A program made the translations under genes and the position numbers. 29,852 nucleotides of DNA from Actinomycetes bacterium (GTDB lineage Bacteria; Actinomycetota; Actinomycetes; Mycobacteriales; Mycobacteriaceae), in contig JAEZIA010000130.1 in assembly GCA_023416315.1 (NCBI GenBank), positions 1 through 29,852 of the forward strand. The letters run 5' to 3'. Of this stretch, positions 18,001 to 24,266 are shown in pieces (within the stretch, counting starts at the first letter, position 1; every line of letters begins with the position of its first letter). The notes beneath the pieces were generated by a model that was not told where the DNA came from, searched no databases, and saw nothing but the letters and a program-made list of their open reading frames with translations.

Positions 18001-18450
18001 ACGCCCGCGACGATCTCGGTGCTCGAGGCGATGCCCGCGACCGAATCCGGAAAGTTGAACCGGCCCGCACTGCCCCGACCCGAGGTCCACACCACCGGAG
18101 CGAGCGAACCGGCCAGGACCGACACCGAACGGGCGGTCGCGGCGGCGATGGAACAACTCCTCGACGTTGCCGAGATCGGCAGGGACGACGACTTTTTCGC
18201 ACTCGGTGGCGACAGCATCCTGTCGGTACAGCTCGCCGCAAGAATGCGTGCCGCCGGACTGACGGTCGAACCCCGGACGATCTTCGAGCACCCCACCGTC
18301 GCGGCGCTGGCCGGCGCGATCGACGATGGGGAGGTGGGTCCGGACCTGAGCCGCCCCGACACCCGGCACCAGCCGATGAGCGTGTCGGGACTATCGGCGG
18401 ACGATCTCGCCGCACTGACGTCGTCGTGGTCGAAGGCTCGCCCCTCGTGA
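12013..18450 (+). CDS. mbtE: Bimodular MbtE-like NRPS (C-A-PCP-C-A-PCP)
   Basis: A 2145-residue NRPS whose ATG at 12013 overlaps the mbtB stop. Module 1: C domain about 25-460 (HHIAWDDAS, His169/His170), A domain 470-960 (YTSGSTGLPKG from 612, FDVS with Asp658, NFYGPTE from 750, Lys948), PCP Ser1002. Its hand-aligned code, D-V-G-H-P-G-F-I-N-K, has a roomy pocket that suits acylated hydroxylysine. Module 2: C domain about 1064-1500 (HHIAADHWS, His1188/His1189), A domain 1515-2025, PCP Ser2068. A-domain 2 has an intact FTSGSTGKPKG (from 1673) and Lys2014, but Leu1719 replaces the Asp235 equivalent and the A5 core is NAIGATET. Code L-E-I-T-V-C-A-G-A-K. Canonical MbtE has one A domain (about 1680 residues). 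The second module occupies the slot normally filled by the PKS MbtC/MbtD, so it probably adds a non-alpha-amino acid linker. Confidence 0.9.
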   Translation: MTDTLADPFDQQRLELLRHKLAQRGLLAESSGPADPAAITDAQRRMWFVQSIDSTGALLNVCVSYRLTGDLDPARLHAAVDAVAARHPILRTTYQDADGEPRPIVHDVLNPGWAEHDLRELGPQARGLRLEVLAQRAFTTPFDLSAEAPLRITLARTGPDEHVLLLAAHHIAWDDASWRVFFADLTRAYQDGALTSAPQAPVAPSGNDDADVEYWRALLVDPPEPLELPGPKGSAVPSQWRADRCATRLDTRTVDAVAKLAHEAGATPYMVLLAAFSALIHRYTHADDFLVAAPVLNRTSDDVIGYYGNTVALRMRPDRWNTFGELVHAARDTAVGAFAHQRVNLDRVVRELNPDRRYGVERMARVGFGMREPDGDGFNPPGIRCERAELRGQFAQLPVGFMVEFTGAGAEVEVEYLTEVIDARLAEQLLHSFVVLLDDAVAHPDRVLADLALLDEVGTAHLFDMSRGEEYICPPATLGDLVAAQARSQPDATAVVYEGRRYSYRELNEAANRHAHWLAAQGIGAEDRVAVLLEKSPELVITALGIAKAGAVYLPVDPEYPADRIAYILGDADPKMVVREPITGTDEYPAHDPEPSDLVSPFGPANTAYLIYTSGSTGLPKGVSVPHEPVADYFRWFAQEYQIGPDDRLLQVASPSFDVSIGEIFGVLAQGARLVIPRSDGLRDIGYLTDLLQREGITSMHFVPSLLGLFLSLPGVEQWRTLRRVPIGGEALPGELADKFHATFDALLHNFYGPTETIINASRYKVEGRQGTGVVPIGTPKINTEIYLLDDALRPVPTDVIGEIYIGGTQLAHGYHNRPALTAERFVADPFNPGGRLYRSGDLARRNRNGDLEFVGRADEQVKIRGFRIELGEVAAAVAVDPSVGNAVVVATELPHLGKSLVAYVAPAAGEIVDVERIRARVAAALPEYMIPAAYVAVDEIPVTANGKLDRAALPAPEIGPTVDYRAPVTDSERTVASLFGRLLGAEEVGCDDSFFALGGHSLLATKLVAAIREACHVEVSVRDIFETGTVGDLAALIDDLRDGQTRPSRPPLVAATADPEHSVLSAAQLRSWFQYRVDGPSPVNNIPFAARLTGPCDVDALVAAVDDVIARHEILRTVYREVDGVPQQVIQTGDAAQVRRIDGPDSDWLTAQLDAERAHRFSLETQLPIRVAVLRTPEECVLSMVVHHIAADHWSAGVLFTDVLTAYRSRREGAAPSWQSLPIQYRDYAAWQVQLLSDTELMDAQRQFWVRQLDGLPEDTGLRPDLPRPPMAGGAGAAIPLHFDSAVRDRLTALSRELGITEFMLLQTAVAVVLSKAGGGNDIPLGTPVAGRTDAELDRLVGFFVNILVLRNDLSGNPTLRETLLRAREMALAAYANSDLPFDRVVDAVNPVRSLSRNPLFQVVVHVREELPDNQLIEAGPHGETRFTALEPTFDVAHADLSVNFFVGDDGYRGHLIYRTELYHPSTMQRFAGWLNQVIEAFALAPDTPLRDVDLLGATEREQVLGQSRGPASPADRPRTVPGLLEASRAWGRERVALRCGTDEIDYAALHQRSDRFAHLLARHGVGPGSLVGMSMRRGIDLVVALVGIMKAGAGFFPLDPSYPAARKQFMLDDVAPEVVVVTAEAGASMPPAAGVTVLSMDDPVIRAELDATDSVAPLPLPHPDDPMYLMFTSGSTGKPKGVVGTHRAMSTRLTWQLKHYPVPGQDIRLAQAPMTFLEGCIETLAGLAAGASLIVADDAEHRDAEAIAGLIERHSVAQVTGVASLVSALVDSAPNAVRSLRRLVTCGEPVSVSLLQRLVACIGESPVVTTEILNAIGATETSGALIRGPLDLPAPKIGTPMEGSAVYLLDDALQPVPVGVVGELYYAGEQIARGYWKQPALTASRFIANPYAAEPGSRFYRSGDRGRWTEDGRLEFVGRTDHQVKVRGFRVELAEVEAALKAADGVAVAAARTWDGPSGASLAGYVVPHEPVSDPAAFAASVRASVAAALPGYMTPATISVLEAMPATESGKLNRPALPRPEVHTTGASEPARTDTERAVAAAMEQLLDVAEIGRDDDFFALGGDSILSVQLAARMRAAGLTVEPRTIFEHPTVAALAGAIDDGEVGPDLSRPDTRHQPMSVSGLSADDLAALTSSWSKARPS

Positions 18451-21400
18451 CCGCCGCCGCCGACATCGAGGACGTTCTGGCGCTGTCGCCACTTCAGCTG
18501 GGGCTGTACTCGCACGCCACGCTGATCGGACCGGACGCCGAGGACCCCTACGTCATCGCGATGGCGGCCGACGTGACCGGCCCGCTCGACGTCGCACTGC
18601 TGCGCGATTGCGCCTCGGCGATGCTGGTGCGCCACCCCAACCTGCGGGCCAGCTTCTGGCACCAGGACCTGCCGCGGCCCGTCCAGATCGTGCCCGCCGC
18701 TGTCGACCTGCCGTGGCACCACGTCGTCGCCGACGACGACGCCCGCGCCGCCGAGGTCGAAAAACAGGAACGCAGTCGGCCTTTCGCCCTGCACGACGGC
18801 CCACTGCTTCGATTCCTGCTCATCGAGCTACCCGCACAGCGCTGGCGGCTGGTGGTGACCGCACACCACATCGTGATCGACGGCTGGTCGCTTCCGGTGT
18901 TCATCGGCGAACTGCTCACGCTGTACCGGGTGGGCGGTCGCGCCGACGCGTTGCCCGAGCCACGGCTCTACCGCGACTACATCGGCTGGCTCGCCGAACG
19001 CGATGTACAGGCCGGCGAGCAGATCTGGCACCGGCACCTGGCTGGGTTGCCGGGGCCGACCATGCTCTGTCCGGCGCTGGGTGGCGACGGCGCCGGGCTA
19101 CCCAAACGCACCGAACTCGCGCTGCCCGCCGAGGACACCGAACGGCTGGCGGCCGCGGCCCGTTCGCGCGGCCTGACCCTCAACACCGTCATGCAAATGG
19201 CCTGGGCATTGATCGTGTCCCGGCTGACCGACCGCGACGACATCGTCTTCGGCGTCACCGTCTCCGGCCGTCCGCCCGAACTCGCGGGTGTGGAAACCAT
19301 GGTGGGGCTGTTCATCAACACCCTTCCGCTGCGGGTGCGCCTGGACCCGAACAAGACTGTGGCCGAACAGTGTTCGGCGCTGCAGCGCGAAGCGGCGGAA
19401 CTACGGGACCACAGCTACCTGACCCATTCGCAGCTGCGTACGATCGCCGGAATCGGCGAGATGTTCGACACTTTGCTGGTCTACGAGAGCTTCCCGCCCG
19501 GCGATGTGGTCGGCGGCCAGGAATTCGCGGCGGGGGAGGTGCGCTTCCGGCCCGCGGCGATGGAGAGCCTGACCCACTTCCCGGTGACGGTCGCCGCGTA
19601 CCGGAACACGGGCGGGCTGACCCTGCTGGTCGAGGTCAGCGACAACGCGCTCGGCGTGATGAGCCCGAAGACCCTGGGCCGGCGGGTGCTGCAGACGATG
19701 CGCCGCCTGATCGACGCGTGGGACCGGCCGCTTGGCGGGATCGATATCCTCCTCGACGGCGAGGTACGTCCGACCGCAGTGGAAGCGATGGCCGCTCATG
19801 ACCTCGGGGTCGCGGAGCGGTTCGCCGAGTCTGCGGTCAGGCACCAGAAATCGATTGCGCTGCGCTGGAACGGTGGTCAGCTCAGCTACCTCGAGTTGCA
19901 CGAGCGATCGGATCGGCTCGCCGGTCTGCTCGCCGCGTCCGGTGTGCGCACCGAAACGCCGGTGGCGATCCGCCTTCCGCGCGGCGCCGACTACGTGGTC
20001 GCGATGCTCGGCGTGCTCAAGGCGGGCGCGATGTACGTCCCGCTCGAGCCGGAGATGCCCGCCGGTCGAATCGACTCGATCCTGACCCAGACCCGTGCCG
20101 CCCTGGTGATCGACGAGGCCACGATGGCCGCGGCGGTCGATGCGCCCAGATTCTCCGCCCTCAGCTACCCCGACCAAGCGGCCTACGCGGTGTTCACCTC
20201 TGGCACGACCGGAGAACCCAAGGGCGTCATCGGAACTCACCGGGCGCTGCTGGCCTACATCGACGACCACGCCGAGCGCATGTTGCGCCCCGCAGCCGAA
20301 CGTCTCGGTCGGCCGTTGCGGATCGGCCACGCCTGGTCGTTCGCGTTCGACGCCGCCTGGCAGCCGCTGGCGGGTCTGTTGTACGGCCACACCGTGCACC
20401 TCATCTCCGAGACCGACCGCAGGGACGCCGAAGCGCTCGTCGACATCATCGAGCAGCACGGAATCGACATGCTCGACGTCACGCCGTCGCTGTTCACCGC
20501 CCTGCGCCAGGCCGGACTGCTCACGTCCGGCCGACTTTCGGTGCTTGCCCTCGGCGGCGAGGCCGTGGGGCTGGCGGACTGGACCGACATCCGCAAGGCC
20601 TGCACCGGAACGCTACTGGCCGCCCACAACTGCTATGGGCCGACCGAGACGACCGTCGAGGCGGTGGTCGCCGCGATCGCCGGCCATGACACACCGGTGA
20701 TCGGCCACCCGACCCAGTCGACCAACGCGGTGGTCCTCGACTCGTGGCTGCAGCCGGTCCCCGACGGGGTTGTCGGTGAGTTGTATCTGGCCGGCGAGCA
20801 GGTGACCCGAGGCTATCTCGGGCGCCCCGCCGAGACCGCGGCGCGGTTTGTCGCAGCCCCCGGTGGTGGCCGGATGTACCGCACCGGAGACCTGGTCCGC
20901 CGAAACCCCGACGGGGCACTGGCTTTCGTCGGCAGGGCCGATGCCCAGATCCAGGTGCGCGGTCACCGCGTCGAACCGGCCGAGATCGAAGCGGTGCTCG
21001 CCGACGTGCCCGGCGTGCGGCACGTCCACGTGGCGGTGACACGTCAACCGACCGGCGCGCGGCTGATCGCCTACATCGCCGGCGATGTCACGGTGGCCGA
21101 GCTGCGTCCGCTGCTACGCATCCGGTTGCCGCGCTACATGCTGCCGCACCGGCTGATCGTCGTCGACGCGATCCCGCTGACCGTCAACGGCAAGGTCGAC
21201 GAAGCCGCCCTGGCGGCGAGAGCCATACCCGAGGATGCGCCGGAGGCGCCGAGCACCCCGACGGAAATCGCGCTGGGCCACGCCGTCACGCAGCTGCTGG
21301 GTGTGCCGTCGGTCGACGTCGACGCCGACCTGTTGGAGCTGGGACTCGACAGCATCGCCGCCCTGTCCCTGGTCCAGATCGCCCGCCGAGACGGTGTCGC

Positions 21401-22718
21401 GCTGCCAGCCCGACTGGTGCTGGAGTGCGGCACGCTGCGGGAACTGGCTGCCGCGGTCGACTCCGACACCGCCGAAGACCTGGCCGCAGGCCCCGAACCG
21501 CAGGGGCCGATCCCGGCTCTGCCTGCGGTGCATTGGCTTTACGAGTGCGGCGACCCACGGCGGCTGTCGCAGGTGGAGGCGATCCGATTGCCCGCCGACG
21601 CCACCGCAGAACGGTTGCGCATCCTGCTCGACGGCATCGCCGCCGGCCACGAGATGTTCCGCAGCCGACTGGATCGCGAGACGATGACCTTCCTGCCGTC
21701 CGGGTGCGAGACCATCCCGCTGACCGAGGTGGAGGTCGAGGGCGAACTCCGCGATGCGGTCACCGAGCACGCTGCCGTCGCGATCGAACGGCTGGATCCC
21801 GAACGTGGTCAACTCGCTGAAGCACTGTGGCTGCACCGAGCAGGCGACGCGGGAGTCCTCGTCTTCATCGTCCACGTGTTGGCGATGGATCCCGCGTCGT
21901 GGCGCATCGTGCTCGGCGAGCTGATGGCCAACTGGGCCGCGGCCGAGGACTCCCGGCTGCCGGTGGTAGGCGAGCGGGTCAGCTATCGGCGGTGGGCCCA
22001 TGCGCTCGCCCAGCGCGCCACCGAACTCGACACCGCCGACTTCTGGCTCGCCCAACTCGCCGGCGCCGATCCGGATCTGGGCGACCGGCGAATCCGGCTC
22101 GGGCAGGACCGGTTCGGTGACCTCACGATCACCGTGACAGTTACCGAGACAGACATCACCGCGGCACTGCTGCGGGCGCAGACACCGATCCAGGATGTGC
22201 TGGCCGACGCGTGTGCCCGGCTCATCACCCGGTGGCGTGACCGACGCGGCCAGGCCGGATCCGTTCCGCTGGTGGCACTGGAAACCCACGGCCGCAATGG
22301 CGCCGACGACACGATAGGGCTACTGAGCGCCATCTATCCGCTGCGTATCCGGCCCGGTGAACCGCTGCCCGACATACCCGGCCAGTCAACCGATTACGCC
22401 CTGCTCCGCTATCTACGCGGTGATACCGCCGACCGGCTGGGCCGACACCGCGACCCGCAGGTGCTGTTGAACTTCCTCGGCAGGCTCGACCTCGACGCCG
22501 GTTCACTGCTGGACCGTGGATTGCTGTCCGAGCTGTCGATCATGACCGAACCGAATGTCGCGGTGCGGCACGAGCTGACGCTCGTCGCAGCGGTCGCCGG
22601 CGGGAAACTCGTCACCCAATGGCGCACGGTGCCCGCCGTCTTCGGTGACGCCGATGTCGCTGCGCTGCAAGACATTTGGCAGGACATTCTGCGCGAAGCG
22701 GCGGAGGTGGCACGATGA
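18447..22718 (+). CDS. mbtF: MbtF-like NRPS (C-A-PCP plus degenerate epimerase-like terminal domain)
   Basis: A 1423-residue NRPS (M. tuberculosis MbtF about 1461) starting at GTG 18447, which overlaps the upstream stop by 4 bases (GTGA). Domains: C about 10-440 (HHIVIDGWS, His140/His141, Asp145), A about 460-930 (FTSGTTGEPKG from F583; FDAAW with Asp635; NCYGPTETT; code D-A-Q-D-A-G-C-V-E-K, Lys-like), PCP about 935-1000 (LGLDSIAA, Ser969), then a terminal C-superfamily domain about 1015-1423 with epimerase-type marks (ETHGRNG, NFLGRL). In the terminal domain the HHxxxD motif reads H-V-L-A-M-D (His1143, Val1144, Asp1148), so the second, catalytic His is missing. It likely loads the terminal lysine that is released as the cyclic hydroxamate. 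Confidence 0.93.
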   Translation: MTAAADIEDVLALSPLQLGLYSHATLIGPDAEDPYVIAMAADVTGPLDVALLRDCASAMLVRHPNLRASFWHQDLPRPVQIVPAAVDLPWHHVVADDDARAAEVEKQERSRPFALHDGPLLRFLLIELPAQRWRLVVTAHHIVIDGWSLPVFIGELLTLYRVGGRADALPEPRLYRDYIGWLAERDVQAGEQIWHRHLAGLPGPTMLCPALGGDGAGLPKRTELALPAEDTERLAAAARSRGLTLNTVMQMAWALIVSRLTDRDDIVFGVTVSGRPPELAGVETMVGLFINTLPLRVRLDPNKTVAEQCSALQREAAELRDHSYLTHSQLRTIAGIGEMFDTLLVYESFPPGDVVGGQEFAAGEVRFRPAAMESLTHFPVTVAAYRNTGGLTLLVEVSDNALGVMSPKTLGRRVLQTMRRLIDAWDRPLGGIDILLDGEVRPTAVEAMAAHDLGVAERFAESAVRHQKSIALRWNGGQLSYLELHERSDRLAGLLAASGVRTETPVAIRLPRGADYVVAMLGVLKAGAMYVPLEPEMPAGRIDSILTQTRAALVIDEATMAAAVDAPRFSALSYPDQAAYAVFTSGTTGEPKGVIGTHRALLAYIDDHAERMLRPAAERLGRPLRIGHAWSFAFDAAWQPLAGLLYGHTVHLISETDRRDAEALVDIIEQHGIDMLDVTPSLFTALRQAGLLTSGRLSVLALGGEAVGLADWTDIRKACTGTLLAAHNCYGPTETTVEAVVAAIAGHDTPVIGHPTQSTNAVVLDSWLQPVPDGVVGELYLAGEQVTRGYLGRPAETAARFVAAPGGGRMYRTGDLVRRNPDGALAFVGRADAQIQVRGHRVEPAEIEAVLADVPGVRHVHVAVTRQPTGARLIAYIAGDVTVAELRPLLRIRLPRYMLPHRLIVVDAIPLTVNGKVDEAALAARAIPEDAPEAPSTPTEIALGHAVTQLLGVPSVDVDADLLELGLDSIAALSLVQIARRDGVALPARLVLECGTLRELAAAVDSDTAEDLAAGPEPQGPIPALPAVHWLYECGDPRRLSQVEAIRLPADATAERLRILLDGIAAGHEMFRSRLDRETMTFLPSGCETIPLTEVEVEGELRDAVTEHAAVAIERLDPERGQLAEALWLHRAGDAGVLVFIVHVLAMDPASWRIVLGELMANWAAAEDSRLPVVGERVSYRRWAHALAQRATELDTADFWLAQLAGADPDLGDRRIRLGQDRFGDLTITVTVTETDITAALLRAQTPIQDVLADACARLITRWRDRRGQAGSVPLVALETHGRNGADDTIGLLSAIYPLRIRPGEPLPDIPGQSTDYALLRYLRGDTADRLGRHRDPQVLLNFLGRLDLDAGSLLDRGLLSELSIMTEPNVAVRHELTLVAAVAGGKLVTQWRTVPAVFGDADVAALQDIWQDILREAAEVAR

Positions 22719-24004
22719 CGGGCCGGCTGGCGATCCTCGGCGCCGGAGCCAAGGCCGTGGCCGTCGCCGCCAAGGCCGCGACGCTGCGGGACATGGGCGT
22801 GGACACACCGGAGATCGTGGCCGTCGAACGCGCCGAGGTGGGGGCGAACTGGCGGGCAGGCGGTGGCTGGACCGACGGGCAACACCGGCTGGGCACCAGT
22901 CCGGAAAAGGATGTCGGCTTCCCGTACCGCTCGACGATCTTGCCCGGCCGCAACGGCGAACTCGACCAGCGGATGATGCGGCTGAGCTGGCAGTCGTATC
23001 TGGTGGCCATCGGGCGTTTCGCCGAATGGGTCGACCGTGGCAAGCCCGCTCCGACCCACGAGACCTGGGCCGCCTACTTGAACTGGGTGGCCGACGCGGC
23101 TGCGCTGAATGTGGTTGACGGCGAAGTCATCCGGCTGTCGCTTGCCGACCAGTCCTGGGTGCTGCACACCCGCGACAGCACCGTCACCGCCGACGCGGTG
23201 ATGATCACCGGGCCAGGCCAATCGGACCGGTCAGTGTTGCCCGGACATCCGCAGGTCCTCTCGATCGCGCAATTCTGGCAGTTGTCGGCCTCCAACGACC
23301 GTATCGATGCCGAACGCGTCGCAGTGATCGGTGGCGGCGAGACCGCGGCGTCGATGCTCAACGAGCTGTTCCGCCACCGGGTGTCGACGATCACGGTGAT
23401 CTCACCACAGCCCACCCTGTTCACTCGGGGGGAGAGCTACTTCGAGAACCGGATGTTCAGTGACCCCACCGACTGGGCGGGTCTGACGCTCGCCGAGCGG
23501 CGCGACGTCATGGCGCGCACCGACCGTGGGGTGTTCTCGGCACGGGTGCAGGACTCGCTACTCGCCGACGACCGCATCAGGCATCTGCGCGGTCGGGTGG
23601 CGCACGGTGTCCCCGCAGGAGACCGGATCCGCATCACGTTGCAGACCGACCGTCACGGCGAGCGTCTGGAGACGGTGCACGGTTTCGACCTCGTCATCGA
23701 CGGTTCCGGCGCCGACTCGCTGTGGTTCTTGCCGTTGCTCGGCGAGGACGTCCTGGACCTGCTCGAACTCAGACTGAACGGGCCGCTGACCAGTGACCGG
23801 CTGCAACAGGCGATCGGCGACGATCTGGCCCTGGCCGGAGTCCAGCCGAAGCTGTTTTTGCCGAATCTGTCCGGACTCAACCAGGGGCCGGGATTTCCCA
23901 ACCTGAGCTGCCTCGGGCTGCTGTCCGATCGCGTACTCGGGTCCAGGCCCGGCATTCAACCAACTCACACGAACGGGAGCAACGTTGAGTACCAATCCAT
24001 TTGA
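22715..24004 (+). CDS. mbtG: MbtG, lysine N6-monooxygenase
   Basis: A 429-residue flavin-dependent N-hydroxylating monooxygenase (SidA/IucD/PvdA family) that hydroxylates the lysine N6 atoms that become the hydroxamate iron ligands. Seen: the FAD-binding GAGAKAVAVAAKA at residues 8-20, the substrate/FAD region NWRAGGGWTDGQHRLGT, an NADPH-binding VIGGGETAASML (from about 204), and the C-terminal NLSGLNQGPGFPNLSCLGLLSDR typical of MbtG. The length matches M. tuberculosis MbtG (431). Its ATG overlaps the mbtF stop by 4 bases (ATGA). The last 20 bases also encode the start of mbtH. Whether hydroxylation occurs before or after assembly cannot be read here. Confidence 0.94.
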   Translation: MTGRLAILGAGAKAVAVAAKAATLRDMGVDTPEIVAVERAEVGANWRAGGGWTDGQHRLGTSPEKDVGFPYRSTILPGRNGELDQRMMRLSWQSYLVAIGRFAEWVDRGKPAPTHETWAAYLNWVADAAALNVVDGEVIRLSLADQSWVLHTRDSTVTADAVMITGPGQSDRSVLPGHPQVLSIAQFWQLSASNDRIDAERVAVIGGGETAASMLNELFRHRVSTITVISPQPTLFTRGESYFENRMFSDPTDWAGLTLAERRDVMARTDRGVFSARVQDSLLADDRIRHLRGRVAHGVPAGDRIRITLQTDRHGERLETVHGFDLVIDGSGADSLWFLPLLGEDVLDLLELRLNGPLTSDRLQQAIGDDLALAGVQPKLFLPNLSGLNQGPGFPNLSCLGLLSDRVLGSRPGIQPTHTNGSNVEYQSI

Positions 24005-24197
24005 CGATGAGGACGGCCGGTTCTACGTCCTGATCAACGACGAAGAGCAGCACAGCCTGTGGCCGGCGTTCGCCGCGATCCCCGCCGGCTGGCGAGTCGC
24101 GTTCGGCGAGGCCGGGCGCGCGGAGTGCGCGCAGTTCGTCGAGCAGAACTGGTCTGACATGCGGCCGAAGAGTTTGCGCACAGCGACTCGACAGTGA
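23985..24197 (+). CDS. mbtH: MbtH-like NRPS accessory protein
   Basis: A 70-residue protein with all MbtH-family hallmarks: NPFDDEDGRFYVLINDEEQHSLWPAF, then PAGWRVAFG, and the closing NWSDMRPKSLR (key residues Asn, Glu, Ser, Leu, Trp, Pro; Gly, Trp; Trp, Asp, Arg, Pro, Ser, Leu). MbtH proteins bind NRPS adenylation domains and support their folding and activity. The start is TTG at 23985 inside the end of mbtG (20-base overlap), with a CGGGAG ribosome binding site about 6 bases upstream. It closes the NRPS operon; a palindrome overlaps its stop codon. Confidence 0.95.
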   Translation: MSTNPFDDEDGRFYVLINDEEQHSLWPAFAAIPAGWRVAFGEAGRAECAQFVEQNWSDMRPKSLRTATRQ

Positions 24198-24217
24198 AGT
24201 TATGCAATGCTAACTTC
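24196..24217. repeat. Perfect inverted repeat at the mbtH-eccA3 junction
   Basis: GAAGTTA (24196-24202), spacer TGCAATGC, then TAACTTC (24211-24217): perfect 7-bp arms. It starts within the mbtH stop codon and lies 7 bases upstream of the iron box. The AU-rich stem and CUCUCU tail do not make a strong terminator, so an operator for a second regulator is possible. Confidence 0.5.
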
Positions 24218-24224
24218 TCTCTAC

Positions 24225-24243
24225 ATTGGTTAGGCATACCTAA
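24225..24243 (+). promoter_or_regulatory. IdeR iron box of the ESX-3 operon
   Basis: ATTGGTTAGGCATACCTAA matches 15 of 19 bases of the IdeR consensus, including the full GGTTAGGC core and ACCTAA end. It is 23 bases upstream of the eccA3 start used here. IdeR control of the first esx-3 gene is known from other mycobacteria. Confidence 0.88.
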
Positions 24244-24266
24244 GGAGATGGGGGCGGTTCCAACCG

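Noticed and set aside
17739..18446. Open frame upstream of mbtF extending its start into mbtE
   Set aside because: The extension is an Arg-rich shadow of the second PCP region of the mbtE-like gene; the C domain of MbtF starts right after GTG 18447, which overlaps the upstream stop in the usual GTGA manner.
12013..18450. Similar A-domain and PCP segments within and between the NRPS genes as a mobile or repeated element
   Set aside because: Similarity follows conserved NRPS core motifs; no long exact DNA repeat, terminal repeat or transposase was seen.
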